Source: Rhodospirillales bacterium (lineage in GTDB: Bacteria; Pseudomonadota; Alphaproteobacteria; ATCC43930; CGMCC-115725). Taken from it: 64,000 nucleotides of DNA. Positions 47,342 to 57,930 of this stretch are shown one piece after another (position 1 is the stretch's first letter; every line of letters begins with the position of its first letter). The notes below the pieces were generated by a model. It saw only the letters and a program-made list of their open reading frames with translations, was not told the origin of the DNA and made no database searches. Made by a program: the position numbers and the translations under genes. The stretch covers positions 1 through 64,000 of the forward strand of contig CANJCB010000014.1 in the NCBI GenBank assembly GCA_947473305.1, read 5' to 3'.

Positions 47342-49107
47342 CTGCGGGTCGCGAGCGCGGAGAAGACATCCGGCTCGGGCTTCAGCTTCAGGATGTGATG
47401 CCGGTGCCAGAGCGCGTAGAAGAGCAGCGTCCAGGCGGCAAAGCCGTGATGCCTCTCCTCCGCATGGAGGAAGAGCTTTTCAACGGCACCGGGCACGCAG
47501 ATCTCGCGCACGCAGGGCTGTTCCGCGACGAGCGGCCCCAAGGCCGCCCCCCGCTTCGCGATCCACTGCCCGACCGGCACGGTGAAGCCCTTCTTCTTTC
47601 CGAAGGGTTCCGCAGCGGGCACCTTTTCGGCGACCCAACTGCGCAAAAGATATTTTCCGAGGCCCTTCCTCACCTTGAGATCGTCGGGCAGCCGGAAAGC
47701 GAAGTTCGCCACTGCCGGATCGAGGAAAGGCGTGCGCCCCTCGATGCCATTCGCCATCAAACAGCGGTCGAGCTTGGTCAGGAGATCGTTGGGCAGCCAA
47801 TCGGCGCAGTCGGTCGCCTGGGCCACCTGGAGCTTGCTGCGCCCCGATGTTGCGGCCCGGACCTCGGCCGAGGCGAAGCCATCCCGCCAGCCGGCCAGAT
47901 CGCCCCGGAGAAGTCCCAGCCCGTCGAGATTGCCCCGTCCCCGCATCAGCTTCCCGCCGAGCCACCAGGGCCGCATGACACTCCGGTAACGGCCATAGCC
48001 GCCGAACAGCTCGTCCCCGCCCTCGCCCGACAGGATCACTTTCAGGCCCGCCTCGCGGGCGGCGGCTGCGAGCTTGAAGGTGGGAAGGATCGCATAGTCG
48101 GCGGCGGGATCGTCCATCGCTCCCGCGATCTCGGGCAGGAGCCGCCAGAAATCGGCTTCGCGGAACTCGACCTCGATATGCTCGGCGCCCAGGGATTCCG
48201 CCACGCGGCGGGCCGGCTCGCGCTCGTCGGCGACGCCAGGCATGGAAAAGCCGGCGGTAAAGGCCTTGACCGGCCGCTCGTTGAGCCGCGCCATCATGGC
48301 GAGCACGGCGGCGCTGTCGATCCCGCCGGAAAGGAACATGCCATAGGGCACATCGGATCGCTGATGCACCAGCACGCTGTCGGCGAAGACCCGGTCGAAT
48401 TCGGCGCGGGCCTCGTTCTCGTCCCGGCGGATGGGTTCGCCGGCCGGCAGCGCGTCGCGGTGATGGCGCTCGACCACCCGCCCCCGCGCGACGACGATGG
48501 TTTCGCCCGGCAGAACGCGATGGATGCCCGCGAAGATCGTCTCGCGGCCGGTAGTGAACTGGAGCTGAAGCAACTCGTTCCGCACCTGCCGCACGAGCTG
48601 GACGGGAACGAGGCCGCTCGCGATCAGCGCCTGCGGTTCCGAGGCGAAGCAGAAACCGGCCGGGGTCTCGGCATAATAGAGCGGCTTGATCCCGAAGGGG
48701 TCGCGGCTCAGGAGAAGCCGGCCGGCCGCCGGATCGTGCAGCGCAATCGCATACATGCCGCGCAAGTGGTTGGGATAGGCGACCCCATGCTTGCGGTAAA
48801 GCGGCAGCGGCGTCTCGCAATCGGAAGCGGTCGAGAAGGCAGCCCCCTGAAGGTCCGCCTTCAGCTCGATGTAATTATAGATTTCGCCATTGGCGACGAG
48901 CCCCGCCCCGCCCGCGTCATAGAGCGGCTGATCGCCGGTCGCGAGATCGATGATGGCGAGCCGCGTCTGCACCATGCCCACGTCGCCGGTCCGATAGTGG
49001 CCCGTACCGTCAGGCCCGCGATGGAGGAGCGCCGCCTCCAAGGCCTGCAAAGCAAGGCCCGAGGGCGCCTCGCCGTTGGTGGCCATAATCCCGGCGATGC
49101 CGCACAT
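47338..49107 (-). CDS. asnB: Glutamine-hydrolysing asparagine synthase-like protein
   Basis: The 589-residue protein has an N-terminal Ntn glutaminase domain with Cys2 (MCGIAGIMA), VANGEIYNY and [13 protein letters not shown], and a C-terminal ATP-pyrophosphatase domain with [13 protein letters not shown] and [16 protein letters not shown]. It is the last gene of an operon with three glycosyltransferases, starting within the stop of the GT4 gene (TGATG). In such loci AsnB paralogues often amidate sugar acids of surface polysaccharides rather than make free asparagine. Which reaction applies here is inference. Confidence 0.9.
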   Translation of the reverse strand: MCGIAGIMATNGEAPSGLALQALEAALLHRGPDGTGHYRTGDVGMVQTRLAIIDLATGDQPLYDAGGAGLVANGEIYNYIELKADLQGAAFSTASDCETPLPLYRKHGVAYPNHLRGMYAIALHDPAAGRLLLSRDPFGIKPLYYAETPAGFCFASEPQALIASGLVPVQLVRQVRNELLQLQFTTGRETIFAGIHRVLPGETIVVARGRVVERHHRDALPAGEPIRRDENEARAEFDRVFADSVLVHQRSDVPYGMFLSGGIDSAAVLAMMARLNERPVKAFTAGFSMPGVADEREPARRVAESLGAEHIEVEFREADFWRLLPEIAGAMDDPAADYAILPTFKLAAAAREAGLKVILSGEGGDELFGGYGRYRSVMRPWWLGGKLMRGRGNLDGLGLLRGDLAGWRDGFASAEVRAATSGRSKLQVAQATDCADWLPNDLLTKLDRCLMANGIEGRTPFLDPAVANFAFRLPDDLKVRKGLGKYLLRSWVAEKVPAAEPFGKKKGFTVPVGQWIAKRGAALGPLVAEQPCVREICVPGAVEKLFLHAEERHHGFAAWTLLFYALWHRHHILKLKPEPDVFSALATRS

Positions 49108-50132
49108 CAGCGGGCGATCCTGTCGATGAATTCCCGATAGGTGGCGACGACCCGGCTCTCCTCGAAGCGCGCCTGATAGGCCATGAAGCCCTTGATTGCA
49201 AAGCTGCGGCGCAGCCCCCAATTTCCGGCCAGTTCCCGCAAGGCCGCCGCCAGGGCGGGCGCGTCGTCGACCGGCACCAGAATTCCGGTCTCCCCGGCTT
49301 CGATAAGGGCGGCAGGACCCGCGCTATTCGTCGCTATGACCGGCGCTTTCGCTGCCCAGGCCTCGATCACCACATTGCCGAGCGGCTCGTGGCGCGACGG
49401 CACGACGACCATGTCCGCCGTCGCCATCAGGTCGGAGACATCCTCCCGCCACCCAAGAAACCGCACCCTCGAGGCGATCCCCAGATCCCGCGCCTGACGC
49501 TCAAGGTCCGGCCGCAAGTCGCCTTCACCGGCCAGCCAGAGACGCAGATCCGGCACCTGGGCCACCGCCGCGAGCAGCGTGTCGAAGCCCTTGTTCGGAT
49601 GAAGTCGCCCCAGCGCCAGAGCCAGCGGTGCGTTCACGCTCGCTCCCAATTCTTCCCGATCCAGGGGGGCCGCCGGGACGATCTTCACGAAATTCGGGAG
49701 ATAATGCGCGCGATCCCTCGGCCAGCCTTCGCGGATCAGGTAATCGACGATGTCCTGGGTGTTACCTACGAGATGATCGCAGCGGCGATAATATTTCAAA
49801 TCGTAATAGCCTCCGAGCCGCGCAACATGCACGAAATCCCCCGCAGGACATAGAGAGGTCGCCCGGCTCATCCAGGTAAGCACCACCTGCGGTCGATAGG
49901 TCCTGATCGCCTTGGCGAAGGCCCGCCGCGTCAGAAAGTCGAACCTTGCGCCGAAACGCAGTTCCGTCACGTCGAGCCCGGCCTGACGCAAAGCGGCGGC
50001 CCGATCCGCATCCCGCCGGATGACGAGCTTCTGATCCTGCCCCGCCTGCCCGAGCCCGATGGCGAGGCGCGTGAAGAAGGCCTCGGCGCCGCCATGCCGG
50101 GCTCCCGCCATGGCCTGCAGGAGGCGCGTCAC
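49107..50132 (-). CDS. Glycosyltransferase family 4
   Basis: The 341-residue GT-B enzyme has the GT4 motifs: GARHGGAEAFFTRLA near the N-terminus, ALGRLHPNKGFDTLL in the middle, and the E-x7-E site VPSRHEPLGNVVIEAWAAKAP at about 265-285. It would add a sugar to a lipid-linked or LPS acceptor at the inner membrane. The start is GTG at 50132 within the stop of the upstream glycosyltransferase (GTGA overlap). It is the third gene of the operon. Confidence 0.9.
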   Translation of the reverse strand: MTRLLQAMAGARHGGAEAFFTRLAIGLGQAGQDQKLVIRRDADRAAALRQAGLDVTELRFGARFDFLTRRAFAKAIRTYRPQVVLTWMSRATSLCPAGDFVHVARLGGYYDLKYYRRCDHLVGNTQDIVDYLIREGWPRDRAHYLPNFVKIVPAAPLDREELGASVNAPLALALGRLHPNKGFDTLLAAVAQVPDLRLWLAGEGDLRPDLERQARDLGIASRVRFLGWREDVSDLMATADMVVVPSRHEPLGNVVIEAWAAKAPVIATNSAGPAALIEAGETGILVPVDDAPALAAALRELAGNWGLRRSFAIKGFMAYQARFEESRVVATYREFIDRIAR

Positions 50133-51166
50133 GGAATGAGCCCCTCGAACCGCTGGGCGACCTCGTCCCAGCTCAATCCTTGTTGTGTCGCCAACGCCGC
50201 CTCGTGCTGGCGGCGCCAGATCGCCTCCTCCGACAAAAGCGCGATGGCCGCTTTGACGAAGGCGTCGTCGTCGGCAGCGACGGTGCCGGTCACGCCGTTC
50301 TGAACCCGCTCGGCCACGGAGCCCAGGGGACGGACCACTGCGGGCACGCCCAGGGCCTGGGCTTCGGCGAGCGACAGGCAGAAGGTCTCCCCCGGATCGC
50401 CGCCATAGAGCATGACCCGTGAACTTCGCAAGGCCTCGATCAGACCCTCGCGCGGCAGGGGCTCATGGCGGCGGACGCCCTTGTCTGCCAGGGCATCCGC
50501 GCGCGCCAGCACCGCGTTCATGGCGGAAGCCTTCTTGTCGGCCGCCTGCCCATAGACCGCCGCCCCCGAATAGAGGTGCAGTTCCGCCTGGGGCACGGCC
50601 GGCGCGATCCGCCTTTCCCAGAGATCGAGAAGCCAATCGAGCCCCCGCAGCGGATTTGACGTGAAGATCGCGCGCGGCGGCGGCATCTGCCCGAGCGGCA
50701 GCCTTCCCCGGAAGGCGTCCGCCAGACCGAGCGGGATCGTCGCCCGCCCCCCATTCGGGACCCAGCCGGGCACCGTCGAGGCATGATGGGGACCGGCAAA
50801 GGCGAGAATCGGGCGGTAGCGCAGGAGCGGCCAGAGATAGCGCGGCTTCAGGAGGTAGTCTCCGGGATTGTGCAGCCAGAAGACCTGGCGTCGCGCCCCT
50901 GGTATCAGGCCGATCAGGCGATGGCCCCGGTTGCCGATATAGAGGTCGCAATCCTCGGGGAAGCTGGAGGGATCGATCGGCGTCCAATAGACGCCCTTGT
51001 GGCGGATCGGCGCCTTTATCTTGTTACAGACGAGCACCTGATGCCCCCGCGCGGCAAAGGCCTCGGCAAGGGAGACGAAAGCAGCCTCGGCTCCTCCGAG
51101 CGGCGAGCTTTCCGCCATCATCCCGTCGAAGGGGATGCCATCGTCGGCCATCATCACGAGCGTCAT
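50129..51166 (-). CDS. GT4-like glycosyltransferase
   Basis: The 345-residue protein has a GT-B outline: ESSPLGGAEAAFVSLAEAFAARGH in the N-terminal domain and MLYGGDPGETFCLSLAEAQALGVPAV in the C-terminal one, with the acidic residues of the E-x7-E site in PGETFCLSLAEA. The mid-region IFTSNPLRGLDWLLDLW holds the linker. ATG at 51166 overlaps the stop of the GT9 gene (ATGA). Substrate unknown. It is the second gene of the surface-glycan operon. Confidence 0.85.
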   Translation of the reverse strand: MTLVMMADDGIPFDGMMAESSPLGGAEAAFVSLAEAFAARGHQVLVCNKIKAPIRHKGVYWTPIDPSSFPEDCDLYIGNRGHRLIGLIPGARRQVFWLHNPGDYLLKPRYLWPLLRYRPILAFAGPHHASTVPGWVPNGGRATIPLGLADAFRGRLPLGQMPPPRAIFTSNPLRGLDWLLDLWERRIAPAVPQAELHLYSGAAVYGQAADKKASAMNAVLARADALADKGVRRHEPLPREGLIEALRSSRVMLYGGDPGETFCLSLAEAQALGVPAVVRPLGSVAERVQNGVTGTVAADDDAFVKAAIALLSEEAIWRRQHEAALATQQGLSWDEVAQRFEGLIP

Positions 51167-52116
51167 CGGGGAACGCTCCGCTGGAAAAGCTTCAGAGCCG
51201 CGGCTTCGACCGCCTCGACACTGAGACTGTCCATCAAGGTATCGGTCGTCCGATGGTCGAAACCCGGCGTGCCGAGCAATTCCCGCGCCGGGATTTCCGT
51301 GAAGACCATCGCCGTATGAGGCCCCCAGGGGGCATATTGAGCGGGAAGACCGGGTCCGAAAAGCCCCAGGGTCGGAACGCCCGAGGCGGCCGCCACATGC
51401 ATGAGGCCGGTGTCGTTCCCGATAAAAAGCTGGGAGCGGCGCAGGATGGCGGCGGCGGTCAGGAGATCGACCTCGCCGACGAGATCGATCCGCCGCTCCG
51501 GCGGCAGGGCGTCGAGGAGCGGCTGGGCCTGGGACCTCTCGTGCTCGGCCGCCATCACGGCGACGCGCGATTGCCGAAAGGGACCCTCCGCGATCAGGCG
51601 TTGGGCAAGCTCGGCGAATCGTTCGGCCCGCCACTGCTTGCCGCGCCAATTGGCAGCGGGACCTATCGCCAGGATCGGCGCTCCCGCCGGGATCAAGGCG
51701 CCGGCCCGGGCCTCATGCTCAGGCTCGGTCCAGAGACGCGGCGCGGGCGGCGGATCCAGGGAATAAAGACGCGCCAGCTGCTGGACCCGATGTTCCGAAG
51801 GATCGCCCTTGGCCATGACCCGGCGTTCGCGCGCCCAGAGAAGATAGACCAGCGCCGATCCCCTGAGATCGATCACCAGATCCCAATTCCGCCCCACGAC
51901 CTCCCGCCAGAGCTTGAGCCAATGGCGCGACATCTTCTGCTTGGCGACCACGATCAGGCGTTCAAGCCCCGGCACGGCCTCGAAAAGCGGCGCGGCGATA
52001 GGTCCGGCGGCGATGGTGAAGCGGGCACCCGGATAGCGGTCGATCAGATAGCCCAAAAGGCTGGTCGACAGGACGGCGTCGCCGATGCGGGTCGCGGTGA
52101 CGAAAAGGATTTTCAT
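51163..52116 (-). CDS. Glycosyltransferase family 9 (heptosyltransferase-like)
   Basis: The 317-residue protein has the GT9 features KILFVTATRIGDAVLSTSLL, WDLVIDLRGSALVYLL, ILAIGPAANWRGKQWRAERFAELAQ and the C-terminal SQLFIGNDTGLMHVAAASGVPTLGLFGP motif. GT9 enzymes transfer heptose or related sugars to the LPS core. It heads a tight operon with two GT4-type transferases and an AsnB-like amidotransferase, so a core or O-chain role is likely. Confidence 0.9.
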   Translation of the reverse strand: MKILFVTATRIGDAVLSTSLLGYLIDRYPGARFTIAAGPIAAPLFEAVPGLERLIVVAKQKMSRHWLKLWREVVGRNWDLVIDLRGSALVYLLWARERRVMAKGDPSEHRVQQLARLYSLDPPPAPRLWTEPEHEARAGALIPAGAPILAIGPAANWRGKQWRAERFAELAQRLIAEGPFRQSRVAVMAAEHERSQAQPLLDALPPERRIDLVGEVDLLTAAAILRRSQLFIGNDTGLMHVAAASGVPTLGLFGPGLPAQYAPWGPHTAMVFTEIPARELLGTPGFDHRTTDTLMDSLSVEAVEAAALKLFQRSVPR

Positions 52117-52257
52117 GGAAGCGTCCCCGGCTCAGGCGGCCCGGAAGCCCGGCGGCGGGAGAAGGTTCATGATCGCGTTATACCTGGGCTTCCCGGTCCT
52201 TGCCAAGCGGCCCCCCTTTGCCCAAGTTTAGCGGGCTTGGAAAAGGAACAAACGACC

Positions 52258-53151
52258 ATGCCGGAAAAATCCTTCGTGCTTCTGCCGGATCGCGGCGTGC
52301 TGGCGGTCGAGGGCGAGGATCGGCGGTCCTTTCTCCAGGGTCTCGTCTCCAACGACGTGACCAAGGCCGCCGCCGACCGCGCGATCTGGGCGGCCCTTCT
52401 GACGCCCCAGGGCAAGTTCCTCCACGAATTCTTCATCACCGAGATCGGCGAGACGCTCTATCTCGAAGGAGAGGCGGCGCGACTCGCGGACCTGCAGAAA
52501 CGCCTCTCGATCTATCGCCTGCGCTCCAAGGTGACCATCGCGGATGCGTCGAACCGCTTTGCCCTATGCGCCGCTTTCGGAAGCGGTGCGCTGGAAGCGC
52601 TGGGGCTGCCCGCGGAAAGAGGAGCCGCGAAAACAATTCCGGGCGGCATCGCATATGTCGATCCTCGGCTGGCGGATCTCGGCGCTCGCGTCATGCGCGC
52701 CCGAGACGCCGCCTCCTTGGCGGAGGCGGGTTTTTCGGAAGCGCCCTTCGAGACCTATGACCGGCTCCGGCTGGGGCTCGGGGTGCCGGACGGCAGCCGG
52801 GACATGCCCATCGACAAGGCCATCCTGCTGGAAGCGGGTTTCGACGAACTCGACGGCGTCGATTGGAAAAAGGGCTGCTATATCGGCCAGGAACTGACCG
52901 CCCGCACCAAATACCGAGGCATCATCCGCAAGAGGTTGATGCCGGTACGGGTCGAGGGACCGACGCCCGAGCCTGGCACCCTGATCATGCACGGCGAGAA
53001 GGAAGCCGGCGAGATGCGGTCTGGTCGCGACGGCATCGCGCTGGCGTTGATCCGCTTCGAAGTGCTCGCCGAAGCCGAGGCTTCGAGTGGCAAGCTGATC
53101 GCCGGAGACTCAACAATCCATCCCCAGAAGCCCGCCTGGGCGAGTTTCTGA
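52258..53151 (+). CDS. ygfZ: Folate-binding protein YgfZ
   Basis: The 297-residue GcvT-like protein carries the YgfZ signature KGCYIGQE with C207, and RSFLQGLVSNDV and LLTPQGKFLHEF near the N-terminus. YgfZ supports folate-dependent repair or assembly of iron-sulfur enzymes. ATG at 52258 follows AAAAGGAAC. It is divergent from the GT9 gene and convergent with ppdK, with a gap of seven bases at the 3' ends. Confidence 0.93.
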   Translation: MPEKSFVLLPDRGVLAVEGEDRRSFLQGLVSNDVTKAAADRAIWAALLTPQGKFLHEFFITEIGETLYLEGEAARLADLQKRLSIYRLRSKVTIADASNRFALCAAFGSGALEALGLPAERGAAKTIPGGIAYVDPRLADLGARVMRARDAASLAEAGFSEAPFETYDRLRLGLGVPDGSRDMPIDKAILLEAGFDELDGVDWKKGCYIGQELTARTKYRGIIRKRLMPVRVEGPTPEPGTLIMHGEKEAGEMRSGRDGIALALIRFEVLAEAEASSGKLIAGDSTIHPQKPAWASF

Positions 53152-53158
53152 GACCGGA

Positions 53159-55840
53159 TCAGGCGGTGGTTTCCACCGCCTTCAGAGAGAGCGCCGCCTG
53201 GGCCGCCGCAAGCCGCGCAATCGGCACCCGGTAGGGCGAGCAGGAGACGTAGTCGAGCCCGACTTCCTGGCAGAAGCGCACCGAGGCCGGGTCACCACCA
53301 TGCTCGCCGCAGATCCCCAGCTTCAGGTTGCGCCGCACCTTGCGGCCGCGCTCCGCCCCGATCCGCACCAATTCGCCGACGCCATCCACATCGATGGTGA
53401 CGAAGGGATCATGCTCCAGGATGCCGCGCCGCTCGTAGGCGCCGAGGAAGCTACCCGCGTCGTCGCGGGAAAGCCCGAAGCAGGTTTGGGTCAGGTCGTT
53501 GGTGCCGAAGCTGAAGAATTCGGCCGTCTCGGCGATCTCGCCGGCCCGCAGCGCCGCACGCGGCAGCTCGATCATGGTGCCGGTGAGATATTCAATCTCG
53601 ACACCGGTTTCCTTTGCCACGTCCACGCCGATCCGGTCGATCATCTCCTTCAGGATGTCGAACTCCTTCTTGATCGAAACGAGCGGGATCATGATTTCCG
53701 GCACGACCTTCTTGCCGGTTTCCTTCTGGACCACGGCCGCCGCCTCGAAAATCGCCCGGGCCTGCATCTCGTAGATTTCCGGCGCGGTGATCGCAAGCCG
53801 GCAGCCGCGGTGGCCCAGCATCGGATTGCTTTCGTGAAGCACGCCCGCGCGATGACGGATCGTGCCGATATCTATGCCCGTGACACCCGCGATCTCCTCG
53901 AATTCCGCATCCGTCCGGGGCAGGAACTCGTGGAGCGGCGGATCGAGCAGGCGGATGGTGACCGCAAAGCCCTCCATGATGCGGAAGAGCTCGATGAAAT
54001 CGACCCGCTGCATCGGCAGGATCTTCGCGAGCGCCTTGCGGCGGCCCTCCGAATCATCGGCCATGATCATCTCACGGACGGCGATGATCCGGTCGTCGTT
54101 GAAGAACATGTGTTCGGTGCGGCAGAGGCCGATGCCTTCCGCGCCGAAACGGCGGGCGACCTTGGCGTCAAGCGGCGTATCGGCATTGGCGCGCACGCCC
54201 ATGGTGCGGACGCTGTCGGCCCAGCCCATCAGCGTCGAGAAATCGCCCGACAGTTCCGGCTGAACGGTTGCGACCTCGCCCAGCATGACTTCGCCGGTCG
54301 AACCGTTGATGGTGATGACCTCGCCCGCTTTCACCACCTGGTCGCGCGCCGTGATCGTGCCGGCACGGTAGTCGATCCGCAGATCGCCCGCGCCCGCCAC
54401 GCAAGCCCGGCCCATGCCGCGCGCCACGACCGCCGCGTGGCTGGTCATGCCGCCACGGGTCGTCAGGATGCCGCGGGCGGCATGCATGCCGTGAATGTCC
54501 TCGGGACTGGTCTCGATCCGGACGAGGATGACGGCCGTGCCCTTGGCCGCAGCCTGCTCCGCCTCATTGGCCGAGAAGACGACGATGCCCGAGGCCGCAC
54601 CCGGCGAGGCCGGCAGTCCGCGCGACAGCACGTTCTTCGGCGCCTTGGGATCGAGGGTCGGGTGGAGAAGCTGGTCGAGCGACGCGGGATCGATGCGGCG
54701 TACCGCCTCCGATTGGGTGATCAACCCGTCATGCGCCATCTCGACCGCGATCTTGAGCGCCGCCGGAGCGGTCCGCTTGCCGGTGCGGGTCTGGAGCATC
54801 CAGAGCTTGCCCTGCTGGACCGTGAATTCGATGTCCTGCATGTCGCGGTAATGGGCTTCGAGGGTATCCCGGACCTTCAGAAGCTCGCCGAAAACCACCG
54901 GCATGACTTCTTCCATGGCCGGAAGGGTCGAGCGGTTGGCTTCCTTGCCGGAGACGGTCAGATGCTGCGGTGTCCGGATGCCGGCCACCACGTCCTCGCC
55001 CTGGGCGTTGACGAGATATTCACCGTAGAACTCGTTGATGCCGGTCGAGGGATTACGCGTGAAGGCGACGCCGGTCGCGCAATCGTCGCCCATATTGCCG
55101 AAGACCATGGCCTGGACATTGACGGCGGTGCCCCAGGCGGCCGGGATGTCGTGCAGACGGCGATAGACGATCGCCCGCTGGTTCATCCAGGAGCCGAAAA
55201 CCGCGCCGATCGCCCCCCAGAGCTGTTCCTGGGGGTCCTGCGGGAAGGGCTTGCCGAGTTCACGCTCGACGACTTCCTTGTAACCCGCCACAACGTCTTT
55301 CCAATGGTCGGCGGTGAGATCCGTGTCGAGGATCGCGCCCACGTCGTGCTTCTGGTTTTCGAGCAGGTCCTCGAAGCTGTGATGCTCGACGCCCAGCACC
55401 ACCTGGCCATACATCTGGATGAAGCGGCGATAGCTGTCATAGGCGAAGCGCTCGTCGCCGCTGCGCTTGGCGAGCCCCTTCACCGTCTCGTCGTTAAGGC
55501 CGAGGTTCAGGACCGTGTCCATCATGCCCGGCATCGAGGCGCGGGCGCCGGAGCGGACCGAGACCAGCAAGGGGTTCTCGGCATCGCCGAAACGCGCGCC
55601 GATGGCCTTTTCGAGGTTCTTCAGCGCGGTAGCGACCTGAACCTCAAGCTCCTTCGGGTAATTCTGCCCGTTATCGTAATAGTGGGTGCAGACGCCGGTC
55701 GTGATGGTGAAGCCGGGCGGCACCGGCAGGCCGAGGTTGCACATCTCGGCAAGGTTGGCACCCTTGCCGCCCAGGAGTTCCTTCATATCGGCGCGCCCAT
55801 CGGCGCGGCCGTCACCGAAGCTGTAGACCCATTGGGACAT
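53159..55840 (-). CDS. ppdK: Pyruvate, phosphate dikinase
   Basis: PpdK interconverts pyruvate, ATP and Pi with PEP, AMP and PPi. The 893-residue protein has the N-terminal ATP-grasp domain (KELLGGKGANLAEM), the phosphohistidine domain with TRGGMTSHAAVVARG (catalytic His), and the C-terminal PEP/pyruvate barrel with GICGEHGGDPASVRF (catalytic Cys) near the end. ATG at 55840 follows AGGGTAGGTGG, seven bases after the glyS stop; the frame back to 55876 is not needed. The glyQ-glyS-ppdK order is common in Alphaproteobacteria. Confidence 0.96.
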   Translation of the reverse strand: MSQWVYSFGDGRADGRADMKELLGGKGANLAEMCNLGLPVPPGFTITTGVCTHYYDNGQNYPKELEVQVATALKNLEKAIGARFGDAENPLLVSVRSGARASMPGMMDTVLNLGLNDETVKGLAKRSGDERFAYDSYRRFIQMYGQVVLGVEHHSFEDLLENQKHDVGAILDTDLTADHWKDVVAGYKEVVERELGKPFPQDPQEQLWGAIGAVFGSWMNQRAIVYRRLHDIPAAWGTAVNVQAMVFGNMGDDCATGVAFTRNPSTGINEFYGEYLVNAQGEDVVAGIRTPQHLTVSGKEANRSTLPAMEEVMPVVFGELLKVRDTLEAHYRDMQDIEFTVQQGKLWMLQTRTGKRTAPAALKIAVEMAHDGLITQSEAVRRIDPASLDQLLHPTLDPKAPKNVLSRGLPASPGAASGIVVFSANEAEQAAAKGTAVILVRIETSPEDIHGMHAARGILTTRGGMTSHAAVVARGMGRACVAGAGDLRIDYRAGTITARDQVVKAGEVITINGSTGEVMLGEVATVQPELSGDFSTLMGWADSVRTMGVRANADTPLDAKVARRFGAEGIGLCRTEHMFFNDDRIIAVREMIMADDSEGRRKALAKILPMQRVDFIELFRIMEGFAVTIRLLDPPLHEFLPRTDAEFEEIAGVTGIDIGTIRHRAGVLHESNPMLGHRGCRLAITAPEIYEMQARAIFEAAAVVQKETGKKVVPEIMIPLVSIKKEFDILKEMIDRIGVDVAKETGVEIEYLTGTMIELPRAALRAGEIAETAEFFSFGTNDLTQTCFGLSRDDAGSFLGAYERRGILEHDPFVTIDVDGVGELVRIGAERGRKVRRNLKLGICGEHGGDPASVRFCQEVGLDYVSCSPYRVPIARLAAAQAALSLKAVETTA

Positions 55841-55847
55841 CGTCCAC

Positions 55848-57929
55848 CTACCCTTCGATCTGCGAGAAATCGGCAATCTTGTTGAGCGTGTTGCGGATCC
55901 CCCAAAGCAGCCGCAGGCGATTGGCGCGCAGCCCCTCGTCCTCGCTATTAACGGTTACGCGCGTAAAAAATTCATCGACGGGCTCCCGCAGCGTTGCGAG
56001 CGACCCCATCGCGTCGTTGAACGCCTCCTGGCCCAGCGAGTTCCCGCTGAGTTTCTGGACATCCGCCAAGCGTTCCGCCAGCGCGCTTTCGGCCGGTTCC
56101 ACGAAGCGGGCCGCATCCGGCGCGCCGTCATGGGCCTTGCCGTCCTTGCGCTCCTCGATGCGGACGATGTTCGAGGCGCGGCGATAGGCGACCAGCAGGT
56201 TGGCCCCGTCGTCGGACTTCAGGAAACCGTCGAGCGCCGAAACCCGCGCCAGGAGGCGGACCAGATCGTCCTCGTCGCCCAGCGCGAAGATCGCGGCGAT
56301 GAGATCGTGCCGCACGCCTTGTTCCTTCAAATGCACCTTGAGCCGCTCGGCAAAGAAATCGAGAAGCAGGCGCGCCGTATCCCGGGGCGCGCCCGCCTTG
56401 ACCTTGATATGGGCGCCGGAGAGGCCCGCCGCCTGCTCAAATATGGACAAGAGCGGCAGCCGCAGCTTGTTTTCCAGAATGATCCGGATGACGCCCAGCG
56501 CGGCACGCCGCAGCGCGAAGGGATCCTTGGAGCCGGTCGGCGTCTCGCCGATGCCGAAGAAACCGGCCAAGGTGTCGATCTTGTCGGCCAGAGCCACTGC
56601 CACCGAAACCGGCGCCGACGGGCAGGCATCCTGGGGTCCGAGCGGCGAATAATGCTCGCGGATCGCCTCGGCGACGGCGGCGGATTCGCCATCGGCCCGG
56701 GCGTAATAGCGGCCCATCACGCCCTGGAGATCGGGGAACTCGCCGACCATGCCGCTGGAGAGATCGGCTTTGCACAGGAGCGCCGCTCGTTGGGCTTCGG
56801 CGGCGTCGCAGCCGGGAATGGCCGGGGCGATGGCCTTAACGAGGCCCTGCATCCGGCTGATCTTGTCTTCGAGCGTGCCGAGCGAGGCGTGGAAGATCCG
56901 CTCCACAAGCTTCGGCACCCGGGACTCGAGCTTCGCCTTGCGATCCTGATCCCAGAAGAAGCGCGCATCGGAGAGCCTTGCCCGCAGTACCCGCTCGTTG
57001 CCGGCGACGATGGCCTTGCCGCCATCGTCCGTTCGCACATTGGCAACGACCAGGAAATAGGGTGCCAGAGCGCCCTTGCCGTCGAGACAGGCGAAATACT
57101 TCTGATGCGCCCGCATGGAGGTGGTGAGCACCTCGGAGGGCAGGTCCATGAAGTCCTGGTCGATCGAGCCGGTCAGCACCACGGGGAATTCGACGAGGCC
57201 CATCACTTCGTCGAGCAGACCCTGATCCGGCTTCACCGTAACCTGCACCTTGGCCGCCGCTGCGGCGAGCCCCGAGGCGATGGTCTTCCGGCGGTCCTCC
57301 GGATCAAGCAGGACCGACGCCTGCGACAGCTTCGCCTGATAGTCGGCAAAATCCTTCACGGTGATCGCGCCGGGCGCCAGGAAGCGGTGTCCTTGGGTCG
57401 TATCGCCGACCGGGATCCCGTCGAGCGGGATCGGCACGACCTTGCCGTCGAAAAGACAGATCGCGCTGGTCAGCGGTCGGACCCAGCGGAACCCAGCGGC
57501 GGGAAAGCGCATGGATTTGGGCCAGGGGAAGCCGGTCACAACCTCGCGCAGGAGATCCGGCAGGACCTCGGCCGTGGGACGCCCCGATTTCTTAATGATC
57601 GCGAAATAGAAGACGCCCTTGCCGGTGTCCCGTTCCTCGCATTGGTCGAGCGAGGCGACGCCCGCGCCCCGCAAGAACCCTTGGACCGCGGCATCCGGCG
57701 AGCCGACGCGGGGTCCCTTGCGCTCCTCGCTGACATCGGGCTGCGCCGCGGGCAGCCCTTCTACCACCAGCGCCAGCCGGCGCGGCGTCACATAGGACCG
57801 GGCAGCCTCATAGGCGAGGCCCGCGGCCTTCAGCCGGTCCTCCGTCAGGCGCTGGAAATCCTCAGCGGCGCGGCGCTGCATGCGCGCCGGGATTTCTTCG
57901 GAAAAGAGTTCGACCAGAAGCTGCGGCAT
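55848..57929 (-). CDS. glyS: Glycyl-tRNA synthetase beta subunit
   Basis: The 693-residue beta subunit of the tetrameric glycyl-tRNA synthetase begins [18 protein letters not shown] and has [41 protein letters not shown] and [26 protein letters not shown], which are diagnostic. The C-terminal part (about 580-690) is the tRNA-binding domain. It starts one base after the glyQ stop. Confidence 0.96.
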   Translation of the reverse strand: MPQLLVELFSEEIPARMQRRAAEDFQRLTEDRLKAAGLAYEAARSYVTPRRLALVVEGLPAAQPDVSEERKGPRVGSPDAAVQGFLRGAGVASLDQCEERDTGKGVFYFAIIKKSGRPTAEVLPDLLREVVTGFPWPKSMRFPAAGFRWVRPLTSAICLFDGKVVPIPLDGIPVGDTTQGHRFLAPGAITVKDFADYQAKLSQASVLLDPEDRRKTIASGLAAAAAKVQVTVKPDQGLLDEVMGLVEFPVVLTGSIDQDFMDLPSEVLTTSMRAHQKYFACLDGKGALAPYFLVVANVRTDDGGKAIVAGNERVLRARLSDARFFWDQDRKAKLESRVPKLVERIFHASLGTLEDKISRMQGLVKAIAPAIPGCDAAEAQRAALLCKADLSSGMVGEFPDLQGVMGRYYARADGESAAVAEAIREHYSPLGPQDACPSAPVSVAVALADKIDTLAGFFGIGETPTGSKDPFALRRAALGVIRIILENKLRLPLLSIFEQAAGLSGAHIKVKAGAPRDTARLLLDFFAERLKVHLKEQGVRHDLIAAIFALGDEDDLVRLLARVSALDGFLKSDDGANLLVAYRRASNIVRIEERKDGKAHDGAPDAARFVEPAESALAERLADVQKLSGNSLGQEAFNDAMGSLATLREPVDEFFTRVTVNSEDEGLRANRLRLLWGIRNTLNKIADFSQIEG

Positions 57930-57930
57930 C

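Noticed and set aside
53300-55885. Open frame of 861 codons on the plus strand
   Set aside because: Antisense to ppdK, whose catalytic motifs are complete. No motif in the antisense product.
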